Shown: positions 25,909-34,511 of the stretch, piece by piece | How the letters are laid out: every line of letters begins with the position of its first letter | Numbering within the stretch: position 1 is the first letter of the stretch | From: Demequina subtropica | GTDB lineage: Bacteria; Actinomycetota; Actinomycetes; Actinomycetales; Demequinaceae | Direction of reading: 5' to 3' | NCBI RefSeq assembly: GCF_000971235.1 | Contig: NZ_BBMB01000011.1 | Coordinates: 190,547 to 254,546, forward strand | Length of the DNA stretch: 64,000 nt | Position numbers and translations under genes: made by a program | Notes under the pieces: generated by a model | What the model was told of the DNA's origin: nothing | The model's input: the letters and a program-made list of their open reading frames with translations, nothing else | Database searches by the model: none

Positions 25909-27740
25909 GAGGCTTCCCCGGCGACCGCATCGTCCACCCGCGGGACCGCGCCCGTTGGTGTCTGCCTCCCGGCTCCCAGGTAGAGGAACGTCGACCCGGG
26001 CAGCGGGAGGAACCGCTGATCGGGGGAGACCAGGCGGAAGGCGCCGGAGGCGTCGATCGCGCCGACCGGGATCGCGTCGGCGTCGCCGCCGAACCGCTGC
26101 GCGAGCTCGCGGAGCCCGTACTGCTTGGTGAGGTGGGTCGCGTGGATGCGCCATCCCTCCGCGACGCGGGCGTCGAGCGTCGCGAGATCGGTCCTCCCGT
26201 CGAACGCGTACGAGGCGCGGCGCTCGAACGTGAGCGCGCGGCGCTCGCCCGTGCCCTCCGCGGGCGCGAGCTGGAAGGACCGGTGGAAGCCGTACTCGGT
26301 GCCCAGGCTGCGCGCGACCAGCGCGTTGTAGTAGTCGTTGTCGGTGGCCGCGAGGACATGGCTCACACCTGACTCGGCGAGCGCATCGTCCGCGTGCTCG
26401 GAGAGCACCTCGCCGAAGTACGTGCGGATGCCGGCCATCCGCATCGGCTGCAGGCTCTGGTAGCGGCCGTCCGCGACCGTCACCTGGATGCCGCGCGCAG
26501 CAAGCGCCTCCGCGAGCTCGAGCGCGAAGCGCGAGGCCCCCACGAGCAGCAGGCCGTTGCGTGCGCCCATGGTCAGCCCGAGCCTGCGCGCGAGCGGCGC
26601 GAGCGTGAAGCCGTGCGCGACGACCGTGACGATGATCACCAGGAAGACCGTGGGCACCAGCTGCGCGCCGTCCGGGTAGCCCGCCTCGACCATGGCGGGC
26701 CCGAAGGATCCCGCGGTCGCGGCCGCGACGATGCCGCGGGGGGCGATCCACGCGAGCAGCTTGCGGTCGGGATCCGGGACGTCGGAACGGGTGGTGACGA
26801 GCCAGATGGTGGCGGGACGCACCACGAGCATGAGGACCGCGACGAAGGCGACGATGCGCCAGTCGAGCGCCCGGAGGTCGTCGGCCGTGAGGGTGGCCGG
26901 GATGACGATGAACAGCGAGCTCACCAGGACGACGGTGAGCCCCTCCTTGAAGTGCAGCAGCTGCTCGCGCTCGGCGAGGCGCATGTTGCCCAGCACCAGG
27001 CCCATCGCGGTCACCGCCAGCAGCCCCGTCTCGTCCTGGAGGTGGTTCCCGAGCCCCGCCACCAGCAGCACCGCGACCAGCAGCAGGGGCGACTTGAGGT
27101 GGGCGGGCACCCATCCGCGGCGGAACGAGACGCCGAGCAGCAGGCCCGCGGCCGCGCCCATGCCGCCGCCCACGATCACCGCGTAGAGGACCCCGCCGAG
27201 GATCGAGCCCACGCCGCCCTCGGACAGCGCGAACAGCTGGAAGGTGAGGAAGGCGAGCGTGACGCCGATGGGGTCGTTGACGATCCCCTCCCACTTGAGC
27301 AGCGCCGCCGAGTCGCGCCTCAGCCCCGCCTGACGCAGCAGAGGCGCGATCACCGTGGGCCCGGTGACCACGAGGATCGCGCCCAGGACCAGCGCGACGG
27401 GCCAGTCGAAGCCGCCGATCCAGTGCGCCGCGGCCGCGGTGAGCGCCATCGCGACCGGGGGCCCGGGGATGGTGAGCCGCCGGATGCCCTTGCCTACGCG
27501 CCGGAACTCCGCGAAGCGCAGGCTCATGCCGCCCTCGAACAGGATGACCGCGACGCCCAGCCCGATGAGCTCGGAGAGCTGCTCGGGCTCGAGGTCGACC
27601 GTCACCAGGCCCGTGAAGGGGCCCATGGTCAGGCCGACCGCGATGAGGATCACGATCGCGGGCACGCGGAGCCGCGCGGCGAGCAGCTGGGAGGCCATCC
27701 CGGCCGCGAGGACCAGCACCAGGCTGGTGGCGAGCGTCAT
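25905..27740 (-). CDS. Cation:proton antiporter (CPA family) with C-terminal TrkA-like domain
   Basis: A 611-residue protein. Residues about 1-390 hold 12-13 helices of the Na+/H+ exchanger fold, with PTVIAPLLRQ, WEGIVNDPIGVTLAF (the Asp pair region) and APRGIVAAATAGSFGP. Residues 395-520 resemble a TrkA-N Rossmann domain (GLLLVGASRFALELAEALAARGIQVTVADG) that could sense NAD(H) or nucleotides. It is likely a K+ or Na+/H+ antiporter for pH and ion homeostasis. Confidence 0.88.
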   Translation of the reverse strand: MTLATSLVLVLAAGMASQLLAARLRVPAIVILIAVGLTMGPFTGLVTVDLEPEQLSELIGLGVAVILFEGGMSLRFAEFRRVGKGIRRLTIPGPPVAMALTAAAAHWIGGFDWPVALVLGAILVVTGPTVIAPLLRQAGLRRDSAALLKWEGIVNDPIGVTLAFLTFQLFALSEGGVGSILGGVLYAVIVGGGMGAAAGLLLGVSFRRGWVPAHLKSPLLLVAVLLVAGLGNHLQDETGLLAVTAMGLVLGNMRLAEREQLLHFKEGLTVVLVSSLFIVIPATLTADDLRALDWRIVAFVAVLMLVVRPATIWLVTTRSDVPDPDRKLLAWIAPRGIVAAATAGSFGPAMVEAGYPDGAQLVPTVFLVIIVTVVAHGFTLAPLARRLGLTMGARNGLLLVGASRFALELAEALAARGIQVTVADGRYQSLQPMRMAGIRTYFGEVLSEHADDALAESGVSHVLAATDNDYYNALVARSLGTEYGFHRSFQLAPAEGTGERRALTFERRASYAFDGRTDLATLDARVAEGWRIHATHLTKQYGLRELAQRFGGDADAIPVGAIDASGAFRLVSPDQRFLPLPGSTFLYLGAGRQTPTGAVPRVDDAVAGEAS

Positions 27741-27773
27741 GAGCCGATGCTAGAGGCGGGAGGCGGCCCGCCG

Positions 27774-28244
27774 TCAGTCCCAGAAGCCCTGGTGCGGCAC
27801 GGCAGCCTCGTCCTCGAGGAGCGGACCGGTCACCGTGATCTCGCGCGCGCCCGCACCCAGCACCGTGCGGCACGGCAGCGCGAGCGTCGGGTTCTCGTCG
27901 TGCGCGCCCGTCATCGCGAGCAGGCTCGTCTCCGCGAGGCCGTAGACCACGGCGCCGATGCCGGACCAGTAGATCGCGCCCGAGCACATCGCGCACGGCT
28001 CGCAGCTGGTCACCAGGGTGGAGGACGCGAGCTCGTCGGGGTCGAGCTGGTTGCTCGCGAGCCTCACCAGGTTCGTCTCGGCGTGGCCCGTGGCGTCGCG
28101 ATGCGTCACCACGGTGTTCTCCGCCTCGAGGACGATGCGTCCCTCGCCGTCGACCAGGACCGCGCCGAAGGGGTGGTTGCCGTGGTCGCGCGCGGACTGC
28201 GAGACGGCGATCGCGCGGCGCACGTGCTCGAGGTGGTCGCTCAT
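27774..28244 (-). CDS. Nucleoside/guanine deaminase family protein
   Basis: A 156-residue zinc deaminase of the CMP/dCMP type. Zinc and catalytic motifs are HAETN (His, Glu) and PCAMC (two Cys). The ATG at 28242-28244 is chosen because the upstream extension is not family-like. The size and the C-terminal GPLLEDEA...HQGFW region suit guanine deaminase or a tRNA-adenosine deaminase-like nucleoside deaminase. The substrate is not certain. Confidence 0.85.
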   Translation of the reverse strand: MSDHLEHVRRAIAVSQSARDHGNHPFGAVLVDGEGRIVLEAENTVVTHRDATGHAETNLVRLASNQLDPDELASSTLVTSCEPCAMCSGAIYWSGIGAVVYGLAETSLLAMTGAHDENPTLALPCRTVLGAGAREITVTGPLLEDEAAVPHQGFWD

Positions 28245-28384
28245 GCAGCCAGCGTAGGTGGGCCGCCGCCCCTCGGATGTCGGGACGCTCAGCACTCCTC
28301 GATCCTTGAGGCCGCCACCTCGCGGGACGCTCACCTCTCGCCGCGACCTAGGCTGGTGGGCGGTTCCACACGTAAGGAGACATC

Positions 28385-28777
28385 ATGACCCTGCCCACCA
28401 TCACCCGCGACGCGAACGGCGCGCCGAGCATCGACTTCGCCGGCGCCGAGAAGCCCGAGGGCCTCGTCGTCGAGGTCCACGAGGCCGGCTCCGGTCCCGC
28501 AGTGGCCGAGGGCCAGCACATCACCGTCCACTACAGCGGCTGGCTGTGGGACGGCGCGAAGTTCGACTCGTCGTGGGACCGCGGCGAGTCCATCTCCTTC
28601 CCCATCGCGTACGGCTCGCTCATCGACGGCTGGGTCGACGGCATCGTGGGCCAGCCCGTGGGCTCGAAGCTGCTGCTCGTGGTCCCGCCGGAGTCCGGCT
28701 ACGGCTTCCGCCCGATGGGCCCGATCCCCGCGGGCTCGACGCTCGTCTTCACGGTCGACGTCCTCGAGGCCCGCTGA
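28385..28777 (+). CDS. FKBP-type peptidyl-prolyl cis-trans isomerase
   Basis: A 130-residue single FKBP domain. GQHITVHYSGWLWDGAKFDSSW is the first strand pair and active-site rim, and PPESGYGF replaces the usual PPHLAYG-like loop. There is no signal peptide, so it is cytoplasmic. AAGGAG precedes the ATG at 28385. It catalyses proline isomerisation in protein folding. A hairpin repeat follows 3 bp after the stop codon. Confidence 0.92.
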   Translation: MTLPTITRDANGAPSIDFAGAEKPEGLVVEVHEAGSGPAVAEGQHITVHYSGWLWDGAKFDSSWDRGESISFPIAYGSLIDGWVDGIVGQPVGSKLLLVVPPESGYGFRPMGPIPAGSTLVFTVDVLEAR

Positions 28778-28780
28778 CCC

Positions 28781-28893
28781 ACCCCTCCTGACAGTCGCAA
28801 CGGATCTCGCGGCGACACGCCGCGATCCGGGCACGATGCGCGGGTGCGGCCCGGCGTGTCGGGACCAGCTCCGTTGCAACTGTCAGGAGGGGT
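28781..28893. repeat. Large hairpin element, family copy B
   Basis: This is the best-preserved copy. The outer arms are 24 bp with one mismatch (28781-28804 against 28870-28893; they begin ACCCCTCCTGACAGT) and the inner arms are GACACGCC at 28814-28821 and GGCGTGTC at 28853-28860. It fills the gap between two convergent genes. It resembles copy A (778-900) and copy C (44362-44458) in arm sequence and arrangement. Confidence 0.7.
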
Positions 28894-28899
28894 GAGGGC

Positions 28900-30171
28900 T
28901 CAGACGCGGGCGAACGCCTCGATGTCCTCCGCGAACTCCGTGGCGGCGTCCTCCGACACCGTGGTCCGGGTCTCCGACGCGGCGGCAAGGTAGTCGACCG
29001 TGCCGGGACCGTCATCGTCCCCGCCGTCCACCGCCGACTCGAGCGCGGACTGGTTCGCGCGCCGTGCCGCGAACTCGATGTCCGCGGGAGTGAAGCCCGC
29101 CGAGGCCTCGACCAGCGCGCCCACCGAGACGCCCGCGGCGGCCGGCGGGATGAAGCGCGACCAGATCGCCGCGCGCGCCTCCGCATCGGGCAGGCCGATC
29201 GGGATGACGTAGTCGAAGCGGCCGTGTCGCAGGAACGCGCTGTCGAGCGAGCGGATGAAGTTGGTCGCGCACACCAGCAGCCGGTCGGGGCGCTCGCGGA
29301 ACGCGGGGATGAGCTTGAGCAGCTCGTTGGTGACGCCCTGGAGCGGCGACGGCGGGTCGCCGCGGCGGTGCGAGGCGATCTCCTCGACCTCGTCGATGAG
29401 CACCACCGCGTGCTCGAGCTCCGCGATCCGGTGGAACGTGTCGCGCAGCGCCCCCGCGAGGCCGGCGGGGTCCGCCGCGAGGCGTGACGGGAACACCTCG
29501 ACGAACGACCAGTCGAGGCGCGACGCGATCGCCTTCGCGAACGTGGTCTTGCCGGTGCCGGGCGGCCCGAACATCACCACCGCGCGCGGGGGAGCGACGC
29601 CGTAGCGATCCGCGAGAGCGGGCTCCGCGAGCGGCAGCACCAGGCGCTTCTCGATCAGCTCCTTCTCCCGCCGCATGCCGGCGACGGACTCCCACAGGCC
29701 GCGCGGCAGCACCCGTCCGCCCAGGTCCTCGAGCAGCGCCATCTCCTCGCGCTGCACGCGGATGCGGCGCTCGAGGTAGCGGACGGCCTTCTTCTCGGAG
29801 AAGCCCGCATCGCGGAAGGCGTCGAGGTGGGTCTGCTCGGCGGGCACGAGCGCGGACAGCGTGCTGGGACCCGCCTCCGCGACGCGCGACTCGACCGCCG
29901 CGAGCAGCCCGGGCCCGATGCCCTGGCCGTGCCACGCATCGTCCACGCCGTGGAACACCACCCAGGCCTGGTTGTGCGCGCGCCGGGCGACGGCCGCGCC
30001 CACGATCTCCTCGCCCGCGCTCGCGACCACCGCGATGTCCTCGGACGCGGAGGAGAGCACCTCGGCGAGCGCATAGACGGGCTCGACCCCGCCGGCGCGC
30101 GAGCCCTCCCACAGGCGCACGACCGCCTCGAGGTCCTCGGCGTGCGCGTCACGGATCCGCCACGTGGGCAT
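28900..30171 (-). CDS. GNAT-AAA+ ATPase fusion protein
   Basis: A 423-residue protein of unusual architecture. Residues 1-140 look like a GNAT acetyltransferase (IRDAHAEDLEAVVRLWEGS; GQGIGPGLLAAVESRV as the acetyl-CoA loop). Residues 190-400 are a single AAA domain with Walker A GPPGTGKTT, Walker B VVLIDEVEE, sensor CATNF and arginine-finger region LRHGRFDYV. The ATG at 30169-30171 has AGGAGG six bases upstream. It may remodel or modify a protein target. The partner is unknown. Confidence 0.82.
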   Translation of the reverse strand: MPTWRIRDAHAEDLEAVVRLWEGSRAGGVEPVYALAEVLSSASEDIAVVASAGEEIVGAAVARRAHNQAWVVFHGVDDAWHGQGIGPGLLAAVESRVAEAGPSTLSALVPAEQTHLDAFRDAGFSEKKAVRYLERRIRVQREEMALLEDLGGRVLPRGLWESVAGMRREKELIEKRLVLPLAEPALADRYGVAPPRAVVMFGPPGTGKTTFAKAIASRLDWSFVEVFPSRLAADPAGLAGALRDTFHRIAELEHAVVLIDEVEEIASHRRGDPPSPLQGVTNELLKLIPAFRERPDRLLVCATNFIRSLDSAFLRHGRFDYVIPIGLPDAEARAAIWSRFIPPAAAGVSVGALVEASAGFTPADIEFAARRANQSALESAVDGGDDDGPGTVDYLAAASETRTTVSEDAATEFAEDIEAFARV

Positions 30172-30327
30172 GTCGGCCTCCTCGTACATCGGCGTACCGG
30201 GGTCGCCTCCGACGGTACCCCAGGGGGGTATGCCTGCGCCCGGTCGCGCCACCTGGCCGCCACGCTCACCGAGCCGGGACGCGCGTCTGTCCTTGTGCCG
30301 GGAGCCGCCCGGCGGCAGGGTGGAGGG

Positions 30328-30993
30328 ATGGCGTCCGACGCATCGTCCGCACCCAAGGCCTTCGTCACCGTGCTGCACGTCGCCGCGGTCGGCGCCTCTC
30401 TGGCCTTCCTGTCCTCCGGGGTCCACACGTGGTTCGGCGGCGACCTGTCCGTCGCGACGCCGCTCCGCCGCACGCTCGTCGGGGTCCTCGCCGTCGTGTA
30501 CCTGATCCGCCTGCTCGTCACGCAGTACGTGATGGTGAAGCGCCCGTTCCCCTGGCCCGAGGCGCTCGCGGTGGGACCGTGGGTGGTGATCCTGCAGCTC
30601 ACGATGGCGTGGTTCGGCGGCACCACCGAGGCGCCCGTCGACTGGGTGGTGTGGGTCGGGGTGGGGCTTTACGCGCTCGGATCGTGGCTCAACACCTGGT
30701 CCGAGGAGCAGCGGCGGCGCTTCAAGAAGGACCCCGCGCACCGCGGCGTGCTCTTCACGGGCGGGCTGTTCTCCGTGGTGATGCACCCGAACTATCTGGG
30801 CGACACACTCCTGTTCACCGGCTTCGCGATGGTGGCCGGCGGGTGGTGGCCGCTGCTCGCGCCGGCGATCATGGCGGCGAGCTTCGCGTTCGGGCACATC
30901 GCCCGGCTCGACGCCCACCTCGAGGAGCACTACGGGGACGCGTTCCGCGCGTACGCCGCGCGGACAAGGAAGTTCATCCCGTTCGTGTGGTGA
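30328..30993 (+). CDS. DUF1295 / isoprenylcysteine methyltransferase-like membrane protein
   Basis: A 221-residue protein with five or six helices. The C-terminal half has the signature of DUF1295 and phospholipid/ICMT-type methyltransferases: GVLFTGGLFSVVMHPNYLGDTL followed by DAHLEEHYGDAFRAYAARTRKFIPF. It could methylate a lipid or reduce a steroid-like substrate. TGGAGGG leads into the ATG at 30328. The gene begins with a GGACGATGC-complement motif encoding Ala-Ser-Ser. Confidence 0.8.
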   Translation: MASDASSAPKAFVTVLHVAAVGASLAFLSSGVHTWFGGDLSVATPLRRTLVGVLAVVYLIRLLVTQYVMVKRPFPWPEALAVGPWVVILQLTMAWFGGTTEAPVDWVVWVGVGLYALGSWLNTWSEEQRRRFKKDPAHRGVLFTGGLFSVVMHPNYLGDTLLFTGFAMVAGGWWPLLAPAIMAASFAFGHIARLDAHLEEHYGDAFRAYAARTRKFIPFVW

Positions 30994-31025
30994 GCGGTTG
31001 CGGGGCGCGCGCTCCGGGCGTAACG

Positions 31026-31043
31026 TACAACCAAATGGTTGTA
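31026..31043. promoter_or_regulatory. ArsR-type operator overlapping the start codon
   Basis: TACAACCAAATGGTTGTA is a perfect 8-2-8 palindrome that contains the ATG of the ArsR gene (31035). Binding there would block both transcription and translation initiation, giving tight autorepression. Confidence 0.7.
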
Positions 31044-31391
31044 GATGAACTCTCACAAGCCGACGTGGACCGTATCTTCCACGCGCTGGCAGACGCGACC
31101 CGCCGCGACATCGTGCGGCGGACGCTCACCCAGGAGGCCTCGGTCACGGAGCTGGCCCAGGCCTACGACATGTCCTTCGCCGCGGTGCAGAAGCACGTGG
31201 CGGTGCTGGAAGGAGCGGGGCTCGTGAGCAAGCACTCCCGAGGCCGCGAGCGGATCGTCCGTGGCGACGCCGCGCAGATCGCGCGCGCCCGCACCCTCCT
31301 CGCCCAGCTCGAGGAGCTGTGGCGCTCGCGGTTCAGCCGGCTCGACGCCGTGCTCGCGGACCCGGACGCCCCCGCGCCTCCCCCCGCCTGA
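31035..31391 (+). CDS. ArsR family transcriptional regulator
   Basis: A 118-residue winged-helix repressor (DRIFHALADATRRDIVRRTL; VTELAQAYDMSFAAVQKHVAVLEGAGLV). It has no cysteine-based metal site, like the ArsR subgroup that partners SRPBCC/AHSA1 genes. The SRPBCC gene follows 36 bp downstream, so the pair forms an operon under the palindromic operator that overlaps this start codon. The inducer is unknown. Confidence 0.9.
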   Translation: MVVDELSQADVDRIFHALADATRRDIVRRTLTQEASVTELAQAYDMSFAAVQKHVAVLEGAGLVSKHSRGRERIVRGDAAQIARARTLLAQLEELWRSRFSRLDAVLADPDAPAPPPA

Positions 31392-31427
31392 CCAGGCATC
31401 GAAAGACGCCGTCCCCAAGGAGCAGCC

Positions 31428-32417
31428 ATGCCTCTCACGTCCGTCGCCTCCGATCCCGAGGCCCTCACCATCACCGTCGTCGGCGAGTACGCCGTGCCCG
31501 TCGAGCGCCTCTTCGCCGCCTACCTCGACCCCCGCCAGCTCGAGCGCTTCTGGGGGCCCGTCGAGTGGCCCGCGACCTTCTCAAGGCACGATGCGGTGCC
31601 CGGCGGCCGTTCCGAGTACGTCATGACCGGCCCCGACGGCGAGCGCGCGGGCGGCTACTGGAAGTGGATCGCCATCGACGCGCCCCGCTCCTTCGAGGTC
31701 GAGGACGGCTTCGCGAACGAGGACGGCACCGACAACACCGACCTGCCCGCGATGCGGATGGTCTTCACCTTCGACTCGCTCCCCGACGGCTCGCGCTTCA
31801 CCTCCGTCACGCACTTCGGCACGCTCGAGGCGCTCCAGACCGTGGTCGACATGGGCATGGAGGAGGGCCTGCGCTCCGCGATGTCGCAGATGGACGCGGT
31901 GCTCGCGGACCTCGAGTCCTTCGCCGCGGGCCGCGCCGTCGACGCACAGATCCTCTCCGACACCAAGGTCCGCGTGAGCCGCATCATCCGCGGCACGGTC
32001 GAGCAGGTGTGGCGCGCCCACCATGACGCGGAGCTGATGAAGCGCTGGCTCCTGGGCCCCGAGGGCTGGACGATGCCCGTGTGCGAGGTCGCCGAGAACG
32101 TGGGCGACACCTATCGCTACGAGTGGGCGCCGACCGTGGGCGGACCCGCCGACGGGGCGCCGCCGTTCGGCTTCACGGGCGAGCTGCTCGAGTCCGCCTC
32201 GCCGTACCGCGAGGTCACCACGGAGAACATGATCGGGATGGAGGGGCCGGGCACCACCAACGAGCTCACGCTGACCCCGGTCGTGGGCGGCACGCTCCTG
32301 AGCCTGGTCATCACCTACCCGAGCCGGGAGCTGCGCGACATCGTGCTCGGCACCGGCATGACGGACGGCATGGAGACCAGCTACGCGCGTCTCGAGTCCG
32401 AGCTCGTCGGGGTCTAG
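31428..32417 (+). CDS. SRPBCC (AHSA1-like) protein with two domains
   Basis: A 329-residue protein made of two tandem START/Bet v1-like domains, about 10-155 (VVGEYAVPVERLFAAYLDPRQLERFWGP) and 178-325 (VSRIIRGTVEQVWRAHHDAELMKRWL). Each forms a hydrophobic cavity for a lipophilic ligand; relatives activate Hsp90 or have no known role. AAGGAGCAGCC precedes the ATG. It is coupled with the ArsR gene, so its expression probably responds to a small molecule. Confidence 0.87.
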   Translation: MPLTSVASDPEALTITVVGEYAVPVERLFAAYLDPRQLERFWGPVEWPATFSRHDAVPGGRSEYVMTGPDGERAGGYWKWIAIDAPRSFEVEDGFANEDGTDNTDLPAMRMVFTFDSLPDGSRFTSVTHFGTLEALQTVVDMGMEEGLRSAMSQMDAVLADLESFAAGRAVDAQILSDTKVRVSRIIRGTVEQVWRAHHDAELMKRWLLGPEGWTMPVCEVAENVGDTYRYEWAPTVGGPADGAPPFGFTGELLESASPYREVTTENMIGMEGPGTTNELTLTPVVGGTLLSLVITYPSRELRDIVLGTGMTDGMETSYARLESELVGV

Positions 32418-33181
32418 GCGCGCCGCGCGACCACGACGACGGCGCCGAGGTCCTCGTCCCGCTCGATGCCGGCCGCGAAGCCCGCGTGGGCCGCAGCGGC
32501 GAGCGTGAGCGGGGCGAGCGCCTCGCTCGTCTCGAGGATCACGACCCCGCCCGCGCGCAGCAGCCGGGACGATGCGGCCAGCACCTCCCGCTGCAGCGCG
32601 GTCCCGTCGGGGCCGCCGTCGAGTGCGAGGCGGGGCTCGTGGTCGCGCGCCTCGCGCGGCATCAGCGGGATCTGAGCGGTCGGCACGTACGGCGGACAGG
32701 CCGTCACCGCATCGACGCGCCCCGCGAGGTGCCCGAGCGCGCCGTCCATGTCGGAGACCATGCACGATGCGCCGAACGGCGCGAGCGTCCGGCTCGCCAG
32801 CGCGACCGCGGCCGGGTCGATCTCCGCGGCGGTCACCTCGAGGTCGGGGCGCGCGTGCGCCACCGCCGCCGCGATGGCCCCGGTGCCGCTGCACAGGTCC
32901 ACCACGGTGCCGCCGGGCGGGCTGAGGGCGGCCGCGAGGCGCGCGACCAGCTCGGTGCGCCGCCGAGGCACGAACACCCCTGCGGCGGCGGGGATGCGAA
33001 GGCCGGCGAACTGGGCCCACCCGAGCACCACCTCGAGCGGCTCGCCCGCGAGGCGGCGGCGCAGCAGGGACTCGTGAACGCCGGCATCGTCACCTGCGGC
33101 GTCGGCGATCAGCCGCGCCTCCTCCTCGGCGAGCACGCAGCCCGCCGCGCGCAACCGCGCCACCGGATCGTCCACCGTCAC
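32414..33181 (-). CDS. PrmC/HemK-related N5-glutamine methyltransferase, unknown target
   Basis: A 255-residue SAM-dependent methyltransferase starting with GTG. Motif I is VVDLCSGTGAIAAAVA and the domain begins near residue 85. The catalytic motif, normally NPPY in PrmC, reads CPPYVP here, as in the actinobacterial PrmC-related group (TIGR03704) whose substrate is unknown. It is therefore probably not the release-factor enzyme. It shares CTAG at its stop codon with the convergent SRPBCC gene. Confidence 0.8.
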   Translation of the reverse strand: MTVDDPVARLRAAGCVLAEEEARLIADAAGDDAGVHESLLRRRLAGEPLEVVLGWAQFAGLRIPAAAGVFVPRRRTELVARLAAALSPPGGTVVDLCSGTGAIAAAVAHARPDLEVTAAEIDPAAVALASRTLAPFGASCMVSDMDGALGHLAGRVDAVTACPPYVPTAQIPLMPREARDHEPRLALDGGPDGTALQREVLAASSRLLRAGGVVILETSEALAPLTLAAAAHAGFAAGIERDEDLGAVVVVARRA

Positions 33182-33237
33182 GCTCGCACGCTACCGCTCC
33201 GGTTGCGCGCTCCGGGAGGGGAGGGACACTGGCAGTC

Positions 33238-33729
33238 ATGGACCCGGACCAGCTCGACCCTGCCCACGAGGGGCACGTCCTCTCGCCCGACGACGGCGAC
33301 TATCTGCGCTTCGAGCGCACCTTCGCGAGCCCGCCCGGCGAGCTATGGGCGGCGCTCACCGATCCCGACCGCACCGCCGCGTGGGGGTTCCGCACCGGGT
33401 TCGAGCCGCGCGCCGGAGGGGTCGTCACCATGTCCGACGGCGGTGCGGGCGAGGTGCTCGCGTGGGACGAGCCGCATGCGCTCGAGTACGCGTGGGAAGG
33501 CTACGGCGGCCGATGGCACGTGCGCATCGCGATCGCCGAGCTGCATGAGGGCGCGCTGCTCACATTCGATCACGTCGCGCCCGACCCCAACAGCCCCGAC
33601 ATCGCCGCCGGATGGCACTGGCACCTCGACCGCCTCGAGCTGCATCTGGCCGGGGGCACGCCTCCCGCGGTCGACTCCGACGCCCACTTCGAGGAGCTCC
33701 AGCGGCTGTACGCGCACGCCGAGGGCTGA
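33238..33729 (+). CDS. SRPBCC family protein
   Basis: A 163-residue single AHSA1-like domain (LRFERTFASPPGELWAALTDPDRTAAWGF; the C-terminal helix LDRLELHLAG). The START-like cavity is likely. It resembles each half of the two-domain protein 1 kb upstream but has no regulator of its own. The start is the ATG at 33238. It is convergent with the ABC permease gene. Confidence 0.83.
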   Translation: MDPDQLDPAHEGHVLSPDDGDYLRFERTFASPPGELWAALTDPDRTAAWGFRTGFEPRAGGVVTMSDGGAGEVLAWDEPHALEYAWEGYGGRWHVRIAIAELHEGALLTFDHVAPDPNSPDIAAGWHWHLDRLELHLAGGTPPAVDSDAHFEELQRLYAHAEG

Positions 33730-33740
33730 ACTCGCCGGCG

Positions 33741-34511
33741 TCACCCCAGCCGCGTGCGGGCGAACGCGCGCACCGAGGCCCACGCCGCCAGACCGGCGAA
33801 CGCCGCGGCCGCGAGGAGCGAGGCGGGACCGATCGCCGCGGCCTCGGCGGGCCCGCCCGCGCCGGCCCACATCGCGGGGGCGATGTACGGCACCCATGCG
33901 CCCAAGCCGAGCATGGCGAGGATCTGGCTCGCGGCCGTGACGGCGATGATCGCGCCGGCGGCCCCCAGGTAGCCGCGGAAGCGCACCGCGACCCATCCGA
34001 AGCCGAGCGCGAGGGCCGCCATGAGCAGCCCGGCGACCCAGACCCGGGCGAGCTGCCCCGCCACGGCGCCGGTGAACGACCCGGGATCCGCGAGGGCGAG
34101 CGCGCCCGCCGTGAGCGCCATCGCGAGGGTGATGCACGCGGCCGACCACGCCGCGATCACGAGGAGCTTCGCGCGCGCGATCTGCCCGCGCGTCACGGGT
34201 AGCGCGAACAGCGAGCCCAGGGTCCGGTCCGCCCACTCGCGGCCCACGAGCCACGCGACAGCGAACCCGACGCCGATGAGCGCGACCACGCTGACCACCT
34301 GGCCGGAGAGCGCCGTGACGGCCTCGCCGATCGTGCCGTCGCGGTAGGGCGCCAGCTTCGCGGCCGCGGGTCCCGCCGCATCGGCCGCGCGCGCGATCAT
34401 CACCATCCCGACCGACATGAGCGGCGGGAAGGCGACGAGCAGCACGGTCGTGAGCCGCGCGGTGAGCGAGCGCGAGAACGTCGCGACCTGCAGCGCCCAC
34501 GCGGCGCTCAT
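33741..34511 (-). CDS. ABC transporter permease
   Basis: A 256-residue protein with six helices of the ABC-2 exporter type (LTARLTTVLLVAFPPLMSVGMVMI; ALPVTRGQIARAKLLVIAAW, the conserved cytoplasmic loop). Its ATG overlaps the ATPase gene's stop codon by 4 bp, so TetR regulator, ATPase and permease form one operon. It probably exports an antibiotic, lipid or drug. Confidence 0.85.
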   Translation of the reverse strand: MSAAWALQVATFSRSLTARLTTVLLVAFPPLMSVGMVMIARAADAAGPAAAKLAPYRDGTIGEAVTALSGQVVSVVALIGVGFAVAWLVGREWADRTLGSLFALPVTRGQIARAKLLVIAAWSAACITLAMALTAGALALADPGSFTGAVAGQLARVWVAGLLMAALALGFGWVAVRFRGYLGAAGAIIAVTAASQILAMLGLGAWVPYIAPAMWAGAGGPAEAAAIGPASLLAAAAFAGLAAWASVRAFARTRLG

